A stretch of DNA of 64,000 nucleotides from Aquibium pacificus (GTDB lineage Bacteria; Pseudomonadota; Alphaproteobacteria; Rhizobiales; Rhizobiaceae), in the NCBI RefSeq assembly GCF_040839445.1, contig NZ_JBDPGJ010000004.1:558001-622000 (forward strand), in the 5' to 3' direction. Of the stretch, positions 1 to 8,693 are shown piece by piece; position 1 is the stretch's first letter; each line of letters starts with the position of its first letter. The position numbers and the translations under genes were made by a program. Below the pieces are notes generated by a model that saw only the letters and a program-made list of their open reading frames with translations, searched no databases and had not been told where the DNA came from.

Positions 1-194
1 AGGCGATCCGCGTTGAGCCCGAGCCTTTCCGCCAGCGCCAGGTTAAGCTTGATCAGCCGCGGCTTCGCGACCGGGGTCGGCCGCGTGCGCTCGTAGAAGC
101 GCTCGGGCAGGCCGGCATAGGTGAACTCCAGCGTCGGCATGGGATTGTCGCTGGAATCCGGTTCGGCCAGCACCGAGGAAATCTGGCTGGACAT
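1..194 (-). CDS. selO: Protein adenylyltransferase SelO family (YdiU/UPF0061), 5' end only
   Basis: Reading the minus strand from ATG at 194 gives 64 residues before the window edge, beginning MSSQISSVLAE and containing the segment LPERFYERTRPTPVAKPRL. The LP-RFY....PTPV..P.L pattern, followed by 'LN..LA..LGL', is the characteristic N-terminus of SelO pseudokinases, which transfer AMP from ATP to protein hydroxyls. The catalytic part lies outside the window. A GAGGAG ribosome-binding site sits about 6 nt before the ATG. It is divergent from sqdB. Identification rests on the N-terminal motif alone. Confidence 0.75.
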   Translation of the reverse strand, partial: MSSQISSVLAEPDSSDNPMPTLEFTYAGLPERFYERTRPTPVAKPRLIKLNLALAERLGLNADR

Positions 195-499
195 GGCGGA
201 ACTCCTCTGGCCCTCGTATCGAGAGCGTGGCGTATCTGTCACCCTATTTGTTGCAGCGGGCCGGCGAGTGCAAGGCTTGCCTGGCTCCGCGACATGGAAA
301 GCCGCGGCGACACGGGCCTCGAAGTCGAGGTTGACGCGGCCTGACGGCTGTTGCGATGCTCTGCCATAAGCCGGCGAACCGATGTGACCATTCCGTCGCA
401 TTTCTCCGGTAGAAGGGAGCAGCGGACGAGCGGATCTTCGATTCGCGTCGACCGGACGAGGCGGACGGGCGAAGAACCTTCGGCGAAAGGAGCCAGCGC
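195..499. other. Divergent intergenic region selO / sqdB
   Basis: About 305 nt between the two divergent starts. It holds an AAAGGAG ribosome-binding site just before sqdB and a GAGGAG site for selO. Both promoters are expected here, but I could not assign -35/-10 boxes with confidence. Open frames crossing it look like shadows of sqdB. Confidence 0.5.
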
Positions 500-1726
500 A
501 TGACGACGGTAGCGGTACTCGGAGGGGATGGCTTCGTCGGATGGCCGACCTGCCTGCATCTGTCGAGCAAGGGATACGACGTCCATATCCTCGACAATCT
601 CAGCCGGCGCTGGATCGACACCGAACTCGGCGTGCAGTCGCTGACGCCGATGGACTCCATCCAGGAGCGTACCCGCATCTGGCGGCAGGAGACCGGGCGG
701 CGCATCCACTTCCACCTGATCGACCTGGCGCGCGACTACGAGGTACTGAAGCGCTGGCTGGCGGACAACAGGCCGGATGCTATCGTGCATTTCGCCGAGC
801 AGCGCGCCGCGCCCTACTCGATGAAGAGCGACCGGCACAAGAACTACACGGTCAACAACAACGTCAACGCCACCCACAACCTCCTGAACGCCATGGTCGA
901 GATCGGCCTCGACGCGCATCTCGTCCATCTCGGCACGATGGGCGTCTACGGCTATTCGACGGTCGGCGCGGCCATTCCCGAGGGCTACCTGCCGGTCGGC
1001 ATCGAGACGACGGCGGGCGAACAGGTCAGCCAGGAGATCCTCTACCCCGCCAATCCGGGCTCGATCTACCACATGACCAAGTGCCTGGATCAGCTGCTGT
1101 TCCAGTTCTACGCCAAGAACGACGGGGTGCGGATCACCGACCTGCACCAGGGCATCGTCTGGGGCACGCACACCGACCAGACGAGGCTGCATCCGCAACT
1201 GGTCAACCGGTTCGACTATGACGGCGACTACGGCACGGTGCTGAACCGCTTCCTGATCCAGGCGGCGATCGGCTATCCGCTGACGGTCCACGGCACCGGC
1301 GGACAGACGCGCGCCTTCATCCACATCCAGGATTCGGTGCGCTGCATCGAGCTGGCGCTTGCCAATCCGCCGAAGCGGGGAGACCGGGTCGAGATCTTCA
1401 ACCAGATGACCGAGACGCACCGCGTGCGCGACCTCGCGGCGCTGGTCGCTAGGATCACCGGCGCCGAGGTGGCCAACCTCCCCAACCCGCGCAAGGAGGC
1501 AGCGGAGAACGATCTGGTCGTGCGCAACGAGAAATTCCTTGCGCTAGGCCTCGATCCGATCACGCTGGAAGACGGGCTCCTGTCGGAGGTCGTCGACGTG
1601 GCGAAGAAGTTTGCCTACCGCATCGACCGCAGCCGCATCCCGGCCGCGAGCGCGTGGACGAAGGAGATCGCCAGGACGATCGACGGCAGCGAACTCCCCG
1701 TCGTCCGGAAGGTCGCCGGGCACTGA
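500..1726 (+). CDS. sqdB: UDP-sulfoquinovose synthase SqdB
   Basis: Converts UDP-glucose and sulfite to UDP-sulfoquinovose, the head-group donor of the sulfolipid SQDG. The 408-aa protein is an extended short-chain dehydrogenase: N-terminal Rossmann motif GGDGFVGW (residues 8-15), substrate-region segment HFAEQRAAPYSM, and the catalytic pair YxxxK in SIYHMTKCLDQLL. Late-conserved TGGQTRAFIHIQDSVRC also matches the SqdB family. Length equals that of bacterial and plant homologues. Start is supported by AAAGGAG. No sulfoquinovosyl-diacylglycerol glycosyltransferase gene is beside it, so the rest of the pathway must be elsewhere. Confidence 0.93.
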   Translation: MTTVAVLGGDGFVGWPTCLHLSSKGYDVHILDNLSRRWIDTELGVQSLTPMDSIQERTRIWRQETGRRIHFHLIDLARDYEVLKRWLADNRPDAIVHFAEQRAAPYSMKSDRHKNYTVNNNVNATHNLLNAMVEIGLDAHLVHLGTMGVYGYSTVGAAIPEGYLPVGIETTAGEQVSQEILYPANPGSIYHMTKCLDQLLFQFYAKNDGVRITDLHQGIVWGTHTDQTRLHPQLVNRFDYDGDYGTVLNRFLIQAAIGYPLTVHGTGGQTRAFIHIQDSVRCIELALANPPKRGDRVEIFNQMTETHRVRDLAALVARITGAEVANLPNPRKEAAENDLVVRNEKFLALGLDPITLEDGLLSEVVDVAKKFAYRIDRSRIPAASAWTKEIARTIDGSELPVVRKVAGH

Positions 1727-1750
1727 TCCGGACCGACGCCGAAGCCAGGG

Positions 1751-2212
1751 ATGAGGATCGGCATCATTTCCGACACGCATGGGCTGTTGCGTCCGCAAGC
1801 GCTGGAACTACTGGCGGGCGTGGATCACATCCTCCACGCCGGCGATGTCGGTTCGCCCGCAATCCTCCCGGAACTGGAAAGGATCGCTCCGGTCACCGCG
1901 ATCAGGGGCAACGTCGACACGCAGGCCTGGGCGGCGGAGTTGCCGGAGACGGCACGCATCACGTTCGAGGGGCATTCGATCTTCGTCCGGCACGACCGAA
2001 AGGCGCTGGATCTCGATCCCGCGCAAGAGGGGATCGCCGCCGTAATCTCCGGACACTCGCACAAGCCGGGCGTCGAGACGGTCGACGGGGTCCTCTATCT
2101 CAATCCGGGGAGCGCCGGACGGCGGCGTTTCCGGCTGCCGGTGACAGTGGCGACGCTGGAGGTGGGCGGGCATGGCCTCATCCCGTTTCTCCACGAGATC
2201 GTCAGCGGTTGA
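1751..2212 (+). CDS. YfcE/MJ0936-family metallophosphoesterase
   Basis: A 153-aa calcineurin-like phosphoesterase starting 24 nt after sqdB. Metal-binding blocks are visible in order: IISDTHG near residue 5, HAGDVG near 33, IRGNVD near 52, SGHSHKP near 101 and NPGSAGRRR near 119. In most family members the fourth block reads HGH; here it is VRHD, so one histidine is displaced. Such enzymes hydrolyse phosphodiesters in vitro; the natural substrate is unknown. It may be cotranscribed with sqdB, but there is no evident functional link. Confidence 0.85.
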   Translation: MRIGIISDTHGLLRPQALELLAGVDHILHAGDVGSPAILPELERIAPVTAIRGNVDTQAWAAELPETARITFEGHSIFVRHDRKALDLDPAQEGIAAVISGHSHKPGVETVDGVLYLNPGSAGRRRFRLPVTVATLEVGGHGLIPFLHEIVSG

Positions 2213-2240
2213 GCTTGGGCGGACGGCGGATGAGCGCCGT

Positions 2241-2654
2241 TCAGACCGAAATGTCGCCGGGAGGTTCCATCGCTGCTGGCGGTTCCGCCGGTCCCTCACC
2301 GGAAAGGACTTTCGCCAGTGCGCCGCCCAGTTGCTCGCGCGAGTATGGCTTGTCGATGACCAACGCATCGGCGACCTCTTCGAGCGCGCCGCCGTATCCG
2401 GTCGCGAAGACGAGCGGTATCCCGCGCTGCCGCAGGATTTCGGCGACCGGGTAGCTGTAGCTGCCGCCGAGATTGACGTCGAGGACCGCCGCGTCCATCG
2501 CCTCCGTCCGGGCGATCTCGAGACCCTTCTCCAGGCGATGGACGGGACCGACCACCACCGCGCCGAGACGCTCGAGCGCTTCCGTCGCCTCCATGGCGAT
2601 GAGGACTTCGTCCTCCAGGACGAAGATCCGCTTCCCGGCGAGATCGTGGCTCAA
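2241..2654 (-). CDS. Single-domain response regulator (CheY-like)
   Basis: A 137-aa receiver domain without an output domain: acidic pocket LEDE near residue 13, phospho-acceptor Asp59 in AAVLDVNLG, conserved Thr in FATGY and Lys in VIDKPYS. A proline-rich tail of about 20 residues follows. Its ATG overlaps the stop of the upstream histidine kinase by 4 nt (ATGA), so the pair is translationally coupled. Stand-alone receivers beside HWE kinases are common in rhizobia, where they act as phosphate sinks or partners in stress phosphorelays; the role here is inferred. Confidence 0.9.
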   Translation of the reverse strand: MSHDLAGKRIFVLEDEVLIAMEATEALERLGAVVVGPVHRLEKGLEIARTEAMDAAVLDVNLGGSYSYPVAEILRQRGIPLVFATGYGGALEEVADALVIDKPYSREQLGGALAKVLSGEGPAEPPAAMEPPGDISV

Positions 2655-4933
2655 TCGGTTTCCTCCGCTACCGGCAAGGGTGCCTCGATGGTGCAGACGA
2701 GACCGTCCGGCCGGAAATCCATGGCAACCTCGGCGTCCAGTTCGGACCGCAGAGCCCGGTCGATCATCACCGAACCGAATCCCCGCCGAGTTGGCGGAGC
2801 GACGGGCGGTCCATTGCGCTCCTGCCAGGTGAAGCTGAGATGGCTAGCATCCGCACTCCACGTAATGTCGAGTTTCCCGTCGCCGGTGGAAAGCGCGCCG
2901 TATTTCAGCGCGTTCGTGTAGAGTTCGTGCAGCGCCATGGCCATCGTCACGGTCTGCTTGGGCATGAGCTTTACAGACGGACCGCTCCAGACCGCCCGTC
3001 CTTCGGCGACCAGCGCACCGAGCGAATGGCGCACGAGATCGACGAGGTCGGCCTTCTCCCAATTCTCGATGGTCAGCAGGTTGTGCGCCTGCGCCAGTGC
3101 CGATAGCCGCCCGTCGAAGATCGCGGTGCGCGGGTCCTCGCCATCCGTCGGCCGGAAAGTCTGCTTGGCGAGCGACTGGACAACCGCGAGCGAATTCTTC
3201 ACGCGGTGATTGAGTTCGTGGATCAGGAGCTTGCGATGCCTCTCGGCCCGCTTGCGATCGGTGATGTCGGCGATGACGCCGACCAGGCGCGAGGGCTTTC
3301 CGGAGGCGTTGAACTCCATCCGACCTGCGACCTCGAGCCAGCGCCTCTCCCCATCGTCCGCGCGGTGGATCTGGCAGACGAGATTGAAACCGCCCTCGGG
3401 GGAGGCCGCTTCCTCGACGGCATTCTCGAACGACTGCCGGTCCTCCGCATCGAGGAACTGTCCGACGAAGCCGCTCCGCTCGGGATTGGCGCCGTCACCC
3501 GGAAGGCCGAATATCTCGAACATGCGTTTGTTCGCCCACACCGAAACGTCTTCCTCGACGTTCCATTCGAACACGCCGAGGCCAGCCGCATCGGTGGCGA
3601 TCCGCCGCCGCTCCTCGCTCTCGCGCAGCCTGTCCTCCGCGATCCACAGGTCATGCACGTCGGTGGCGGTCCCGATCCAGCGCTCGACGTTGCCGTTGGC
3701 ATCGCGCAACGGGGTGGCGCGGCTGAGATGCCAGCGATAGCTGCCGTCGCGCATCTTCAGGCGATGGGTGATCTGGTAGGGCTGGCGCAGCTTCGAGGCC
3801 GTTTCCCATTCCTTGCCGGTGAGGGGGTAGTCCTCCGGATGGACCAGCAGCTCCCAGCGATACCGACCGTCCGGTGCGACGTGCGACGCCGTATACTGCG
3901 CGATGCGCGAGTTCCAGTATTCGACGTGGCCGTCGGCGTCCGAGGTCCACACGAGCTGCGGCATGATGTCGGCGAGATCGCGGAAGCGCTGCTCGCTCTC
4001 GCGCAGCTTCTGCTCGGCGCGCTCGCGTTCGGTCACGTCGACATTGACGCCGATCATACCGAGGAACTCGCCGCGGGCGGAGAAGTGCGGCCGCGCCTCG
4101 GTCGTCCAGATCTGGTACTCGCCGTTCGCGGAACGATAGCGTCCCTTGGTGGAGACCGTCCTGCGTTCCGCGATGGCCTGGCCCATCTCCGCGCCGATGC
4201 GTGCGACGTCTTCCGGATGGATCTTTGTCGACCAGTCGAAACCGGCGATGTCTTCCTCGCGGACGTTCCATTGATGGCGAAGCATCCGGTTCAGGGCCTG
4301 GCAGTGGCCGTCCGGACCGCTGGTCCAGATCATCACCGGCGCGTCTTCCGACATCAGGCGGAAGCGTTCCTCCGAAACCCTCCGCTCGTCCTCGGCCGCG
4401 CGACGCGCCTCCTCCGCCCGCGCGCGCTCCAGGCTGAAGCCGATCTGCCTGGCGATCGTCACGGCGAGCTCGCTTTCCCGGTGGCCGAAAACATGTGGCC
4501 TAGCGTAGTAGGTCATGAACTTGCCGATGACCTCGCCCTGACAGACCAGCGGGATGAAGCCCAGCCCCCTTATGCCTTCTTGCTCGATGGTCTTCTTGAG
4601 CCAGTCGGGCTCGTCCGTCGCAAGAATGTCGGGTACGAAGATCGGATCCGGATCCCGGTCTCCGGGACGCCACGGCGTGTGGCCGTCGACGGCCTTTCGA
4701 TAGCCTTCCGAAAGGCCGCGCCATGCCTGAAACCGCATGACGCCGTCGCCATCGAACAGGAGGATCGAGGCGCGCCTGCAGCCGAGCGCATCGGTGATGG
4801 CATCCAGCGCGGCGTCGAAGACGTCTGCCTGCGTGCGTGCGCGGTAGAGACGGTCGGTCAGGCGATAGAGTACGGCGAGTTCGTCGGCGCGCTTCCCGCC
4901 GACCTCCGTTCCCGATCCCAGCAGCTGATCCAT
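2651..4933 (-). CDS. HWE-family sensor histidine kinase, GAF-PAS-PAS-PAS
   Basis: About 760 aa, cytoplasmic, with no obvious membrane segment. Order: GAF domain (residues 15-170), three PAS domains each with its PAC-like tail (about 195-305, 320-430 and 445-560), then an HWE kinase module. The kinase shows the phospho-His in ELNHRVKNSL, the N-box HELYTNALKYGALS and the diagnostic W-x-E in FTWQERNGPP. A canonical HATPase G2 box is absent, as is usual for HWE kinases. The longest frame begins with TTG at 5020, but ATG at 4933 has GGAG 6 nt upstream; ATG at 4945 is also possible. The signal is unknown; HWE kinases sense light, redox state or ligands through PAS/GAF. Confidence 0.88.
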   Translation of the reverse strand: MDQLLGSGTEVGGKRADELAVLYRLTDRLYRARTQADVFDAALDAITDALGCRRASILLFDGDGVMRFQAWRGLSEGYRKAVDGHTPWRPGDRDPDPIFVPDILATDEPDWLKKTIEQEGIRGLGFIPLVCQGEVIGKFMTYYARPHVFGHRESELAVTIARQIGFSLERARAEEARRAAEDERRVSEERFRLMSEDAPVMIWTSGPDGHCQALNRMLRHQWNVREEDIAGFDWSTKIHPEDVARIGAEMGQAIAERRTVSTKGRYRSANGEYQIWTTEARPHFSARGEFLGMIGVNVDVTERERAEQKLRESEQRFRDLADIMPQLVWTSDADGHVEYWNSRIAQYTASHVAPDGRYRWELLVHPEDYPLTGKEWETASKLRQPYQITHRLKMRDGSYRWHLSRATPLRDANGNVERWIGTATDVHDLWIAEDRLRESEERRRIATDAAGLGVFEWNVEEDVSVWANKRMFEIFGLPGDGANPERSGFVGQFLDAEDRQSFENAVEEAASPEGGFNLVCQIHRADDGERRWLEVAGRMEFNASGKPSRLVGVIADITDRKRAERHRKLLIHELNHRVKNSLAVVQSLAKQTFRPTDGEDPRTAIFDGRLSALAQAHNLLTIENWEKADLVDLVRHSLGALVAEGRAVWSGPSVKLMPKQTVTMAMALHELYTNALKYGALSTGDGKLDITWSADASHLSFTWQERNGPPVAPPTRRGFGSVMIDRALRSELDAEVAMDFRPDGLVCTIEAPLPVAEETD

Positions 4934-5069
4934 CCGCCGCTCCATCCCAGAGAGAACCCCAAAGTCTAGTACCGGTGGTCTGGCATGGAAAGCATTAACT
5001 TCCGATGGACTCCCGACCAACTTGCCACCAACCGTCCGTTTTTTATGGCTTTCGCGGGATCTTTCCGCG

Positions 5070-6032
5070 TCAGGGACGGCCGTCGGACCGCGCGACGGGC
5101 ACGGGCCGCGGCCGGTAGAACCGGCCGAGCAGGATCGGCGTCAGGTACATCGGAACCTGGTAGCAGCCGATGAAGAGCAGCAGCGGATCGGTGACGGAAA
5201 CGGGCAGGGCGGTCAGGAAGAGGGCGATGTTGCGGTTGCCGGCCACGATCGCCAGCGGCGCGACGATCGTTTCCGGTACCTTCCGCCGCAGCACGAAAAC
5301 CATCAGGAGCTGCAGCCCGAAATTGCCGGCGAAAGCAGCGGCCAACGCTGTGAAAAAACGCGCGGGCTCGTCCCTCAGGGCCGGTCCGACGGCCGACATC
5401 AGACCCACCACGACGATGGCCATGACGACCGCGGACAGGCCGTCGATGACGCCGATCGCAGCGGGCGAGGGATGCTTCAGGACGAAGCCTCGTATGAGGA
5501 AGGCCAGCCCGGCCGCCGCACCGATGATGACGAGCAGCCGGGCGGCCGAACCGATCACCGCGCCGGCGTCGCCGAGATCGGGTGCCAGCCAGAACACGGG
5601 GATGACGGTGAGAGGTAGCAGCGCCGTGCCGAGGACGAGCAGGCGAAGCGCCGGAGCCGGGTCGTTTCCGGTGAGTATGGTCAGGTTGGGACTGCCGGAG
5701 ATGGAGGAGGCGGCCATCATCAGCACGAGACCCGTGGCGAGCGGACCGCTCCAGCCGAGGAGGGTGAAGGCGAGGATCGCGGCGACCGGGAAGCCGACCT
5801 GGTAGAGCAGCGTGAGGCCGAAGGAGGCTCGAATGTCGGCGAGCGCCCCGAAGGCTTGGCGCGGGCCGACGCGAAAGGCGGCGATGAAGAGCAGGCAGGC
5901 GATCAGCTCGGCGATCCAGCCCTTCATCGCCAAGGCGAGGTCCGGAAGCGCGACGCCCGCGACCAGCCCCGCGACGAGGACGGAGCGGCCGTAGCGCGCC
6001 GGAAGCGCCGCGATGCGCGCGAGCGCCGTCAC
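5070..6032 (-). CDS. Bile acid:sodium symporter (BASS)-like membrane transporter
   Basis: A 320-aa hydrophobic protein with about nine to ten predicted membrane segments. The segment ASSISGSPNLTILTGNDPAP and a later GNRNIALFLTALP resemble the two discontinuous-helix motifs of BASS carriers. The GTG start (6032-6030) overlaps the stop of the upstream TSUP gene (GTGA). The open frame extends much further upstream, but that part is arginine-rich shadow of the TSUP gene. The substrate is unknown; BASS members move organic anions, pantoate or sulfur compounds with sodium. The translational coupling to a TSUP carrier suggests a shared export or import role. Confidence 0.65.
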   Translation of the reverse strand: MTALARIAALPARYGRSVLVAGLVAGVALPDLALAMKGWIAELIACLLFIAAFRVGPRQAFGALADIRASFGLTLLYQVGFPVAAILAFTLLGWSGPLATGLVLMMAASSISGSPNLTILTGNDPAPALRLLVLGTALLPLTVIPVFWLAPDLGDAGAVIGSAARLLVIIGAAAGLAFLIRGFVLKHPSPAAIGVIDGLSAVVMAIVVVGLMSAVGPALRDEPARFFTALAAAFAGNFGLQLLMVFVLRRKVPETIVAPLAIVAGNRNIALFLTALPVSVTDPLLLFIGCYQVPMYLTPILLGRFYRPRPVPVARSDGRP

Positions 6033-6769
6033 GAAAGCCCCCGCAGGATAAGCATCGCCGCCGCCATGCCGGCGACGACGAGCAGGGCCGGCCGGTAGCG
6101 CCGGTCGAATCGTCCGCGAAGGCCGCGCGCGATCGCGAGGCCGAGAACCATCGGCGGCAGCATGAGGGCCGCGAGGACGGCGTCTCGTACGCCGGCATAA
6201 CCGCTGGCGTAGAGACCGGCGAGCGAGACGAGGCATCCGATGGCGAAGAATGCCGCGAGCGTCGGCCGCGCGGAGGCGGCGGGCCGGTCCTGGTAGATGA
6301 GGGCGAGCGGCGGCGCGCCGACGGAGGTGATCGTCCCCATGATCCCCGACAGCGTGGACATTGCCAAAAGCCACGCTCTACTGAAAGCGATGCGCCGGCC
6401 GAATGCCGAGAGAAACACGGCAAGCCCGATCATGAGGCCGAAAGCCAGCATGAAGCTTTGCTGGTCGGCCAGCGCGGCGAGGAGCCCTGCTGCGGCAAGG
6501 ACGCCCGCGATGCGGCCGATCGTACCCAGACCGACCTCCTCCCACCGGATCGCCTTCCGCTCGCCCCAGGCGCCCCATGACGACGTAAGCATGCCGAGAA
6601 AGAGCGTGGGAGCCGGCACGAGTTCGGGATCGATCAGGGCAAGCAGCGGCGCTGCGGTCAGGCCGAAGCCCATCCCGAGCCCGAACTGAACGATAGCAGC
6701 GGCGACCACGATGGCGCCGACGAGGATCAGCCAGGGCGTGTCAAGCCCGGTGAAGGCCGCGAGGTCCAC
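6029..6769 (-). CDS. TSUP (TauE/SafE) family anion transporter
   Basis: 246 aa with about eight hydrophobic segments and the TSUP signature: an N-terminal half containing GFGLTAAPLLALIDPELVP and a repeated C-terminal half containing SGIMGTITSVGAPPLALIYQ. Family members export sulfite, sulfoacetate or other small anions. It starts 13 nt after the TRAP large permease stop and overlaps the BASS-like gene by 4 nt, so all are likely one transcript. TSUP genes beside TRAP uptake systems often dispose of an anion released during catabolism; that role is inferred. Confidence 0.82.
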   Translation of the reverse strand: MDLAAFTGLDTPWLILVGAIVVAAAIVQFGLGMGFGLTAAPLLALIDPELVPAPTLFLGMLTSSWGAWGERKAIRWEEVGLGTIGRIAGVLAAAGLLAALADQQSFMLAFGLMIGLAVFLSAFGRRIAFSRAWLLAMSTLSGIMGTITSVGAPPLALIYQDRPAASARPTLAAFFAIGCLVSLAGLYASGYAGVRDAVLAALMLPPMVLGLAIARGLRGRFDRRYRPALLVVAGMAAAMLILRGLS

Positions 6770-6782
6770 CTGCTCCGTGCTC

Positions 6783-8096
6783 TCAGTGCGCCGCGGTCTG
6801 GCGCATGTTTTCCGGCAGCCATGTCGCGAGGTCGGGAAAGGCGATCAGCACGAACACCATCACGACCATGATGAGGAACATCGGAAACGCAGCGCGCGCG
6901 ATGTAGTTCATCTCGTGATTCGTCATGCCCTGGAGCACGAAGAGGTTGAACCCGATCGGCGGCGTGATCTGCGCCATCTCGACCACAACGACGATGAAGA
7001 TGCCGAACCAGATGATGTCGATGCCGGCCTGCCGGATCATCGGTTCCACGACCGCGATGGTGAGCACGACCGAAGAGATGCCGTCGAGGAAGCACCCGAT
7101 GACGATGTAGAAGACCAGCAGCATCATCAGGAGTTCGAACCGGGAGAGTTCCATCGAACCTATCCACTCCGCCAGTCCGCGCGGCAGTCCTGTGAAGCCC
7201 ATGGAGAGCGACAGGAAGGCGGCGCCCGACAGGATCAGCGCGATCATCGCCGAGGTGCGGGTCGCGCCGAGCAGGCTTTCGGTGAACGTCGCCCAGGTGA
7301 GCGACCCTTGCGTGGCGGCAAGCACCAGCGCGCCGATGACGCCGATGGCCGCGGCCTCGGTCGCGGTGGCGTAGCCGAGATACATGGAACCGATGACGAC
7401 GAGGATCAGGAGCAGGACGGGAATGAGGAAGCGCGAGTTGGAAACCCGTTCGGAAAACGACATCGGCGGCTCGGGGTCGGGACGGTAGTTCGGGGAAAAG
7501 CGCGAGATCGCAACGACGTAGAGCATGAACATCGCCGCCAGCACGAGACCCGGCACGATGCCCGCGATGAAGAGCTTCGTGATGGATTCGTTGATCGTCA
7601 CGCCGTAGACGATCAAGGTCAGCGACGGCGGGATCATCAAGCCGAGCGTCGCCGCGCCGGCCAGCGTGCCAATCACCAGGTTTTCGGGGTAGTTGCGCTT
7701 CCTGAGCTCGGGGATGGACATCTTGCCGACGGTCGTCAGCGTGGCGGCGGACGAGCCGGAGACGGCGGCGAAAACGGTACAGCCAACGACGTTGGTATGC
7801 AGGAGCCCGCCCGGCAGCCGCGCCATCCATGGGGACAGACCCTTGAACATGTCCTCCGACAGGCGCGTGCGATAGAGGATCTCGCCCATCCAGATGAACA
7901 GCGGCAGCGCCGTCAGGGTCCACGACGAGGCGGAGCGCCAGATGACGGTCATCATGGCGTCGCCGGCGGGCCGCATGGTGAAGAGTTCCATGCCGACCCA
8001 GGCGACGCCGAGCAGCGCCAGACCGATCCACACGCCGGTGCCGAGCAGCAGGAACAGGACGAAGAGAAAGATCCCGATCGGGAGCAGCTGTTCCAT
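6783..8096 (-). CDS. dctM: TRAP transporter large permease (DctM type)
   Basis: The 437-aa, roughly 12-helix ion-transporter subunit of a tripartite ATP-independent periplasmic transporter. Typical DctM segments include SGSSAATLTTVGKMSIPE and LMIPPSLTLIVYGV, followed by the late ITPPIGFNLFVLQG. It lies 3 nt after the DctQ stop. It would import the cargo delivered by the adjacent binding protein using a sodium or proton gradient. Confidence 0.93.
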   Translation of the reverse strand: MEQLLPIGIFLFVLFLLLGTGVWIGLALLGVAWVGMELFTMRPAGDAMMTVIWRSASSWTLTALPLFIWMGEILYRTRLSEDMFKGLSPWMARLPGGLLHTNVVGCTVFAAVSGSSAATLTTVGKMSIPELRKRNYPENLVIGTLAGAATLGLMIPPSLTLIVYGVTINESITKLFIAGIVPGLVLAAMFMLYVVAISRFSPNYRPDPEPPMSFSERVSNSRFLIPVLLLILVVIGSMYLGYATATEAAAIGVIGALVLAATQGSLTWATFTESLLGATRTSAMIALILSGAAFLSLSMGFTGLPRGLAEWIGSMELSRFELLMMLLVFYIVIGCFLDGISSVVLTIAVVEPMIRQAGIDIIWFGIFIVVVVEMAQITPPIGFNLFVLQGMTNHEMNYIARAAFPMFLIMVVMVFVLIAFPDLATWLPENMRQTAAH

Positions 8097-8099
8097 CTT

Positions 8100-8621
8100 C
8101 TATTCCGCCGGCTGGTCGATGGCGGAGGAGCGGATGTTGTCCCTGCGCGTGAGGAGGAGCGTCGCGAGATTGTCGGCGAAACAGACGGCAAGCAGCACGG
8201 CGCCGGCCGCCGCGGGGACCTGCGGTATCCAGATCGGCGTCGCGTCCTGCCCCTGGCTGATGTCGTTGAAGGCGTAGGACCAGTAGACGGACTTGACCGC
8301 GTACCAGGCGAGATAGGTGCTCGCGGCCGTGCCGATCAGAAGGCCCCAGAGTTCGCCCCACAAGCGGTGTCCGCCGAGCGCCGTGAGGAGCAGGCTGACG
8401 CGGATATGCGCGCCGCGGTTCAGTGCGTGGGCGAAGGCGAGGAATGACGAGGCCGCCATCAGGTAGCCGGCATAGGCGGTGGAGCCGGGGAAGGAGATGC
8501 CGGTCCAGCGCGACGCCATCTGCAGCACGATCACGATCAGGATGAGCACGAGGCAGATCGCGGCAAGTACGGCCGCAAAATCATAGATCGCGTCGAGGAC
8601 GCGCCTGATGGTCGATGTCAT
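8100..8621 (-). CDS. dctQ: TRAP transporter small permease (DctQ type)
   Basis: A 173-aa protein with four hydrophobic segments, the usual length for DctQ. It carries the family's ASRWTGISFPGSTAYAGYLM and AHALNRGAHIRVSLLL segments. Located between dctP (gap 72 nt) and dctM (gap 3 nt). It forms the membrane complex with the large permease. Confidence 0.9.
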   Translation of the reverse strand: MTSTIRRVLDAIYDFAAVLAAICLVLILIVIVLQMASRWTGISFPGSTAYAGYLMAASSFLAFAHALNRGAHIRVSLLLTALGGHRLWGELWGLLIGTAASTYLAWYAVKSVYWSYAFNDISQGQDATPIWIPQVPAAAGAVLLAVCFADNLATLLLTRRDNIRSSAIDQPAE

Positions 8622-8693
8622 CGAATGTCCCCGGCAAGGCGATGGAGGGGCGGTCCGGCCGGAGCCGGACCGCTTCGCGAGGATCGTCGCAGA

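Noticed and set aside
3206..4969. A 587-aa plus-strand open frame opposite the sensor kinase
   Set aside because: It mirrors the codon pattern of the kinase on the other strand, has no domain similarity and no ribosome-binding site.
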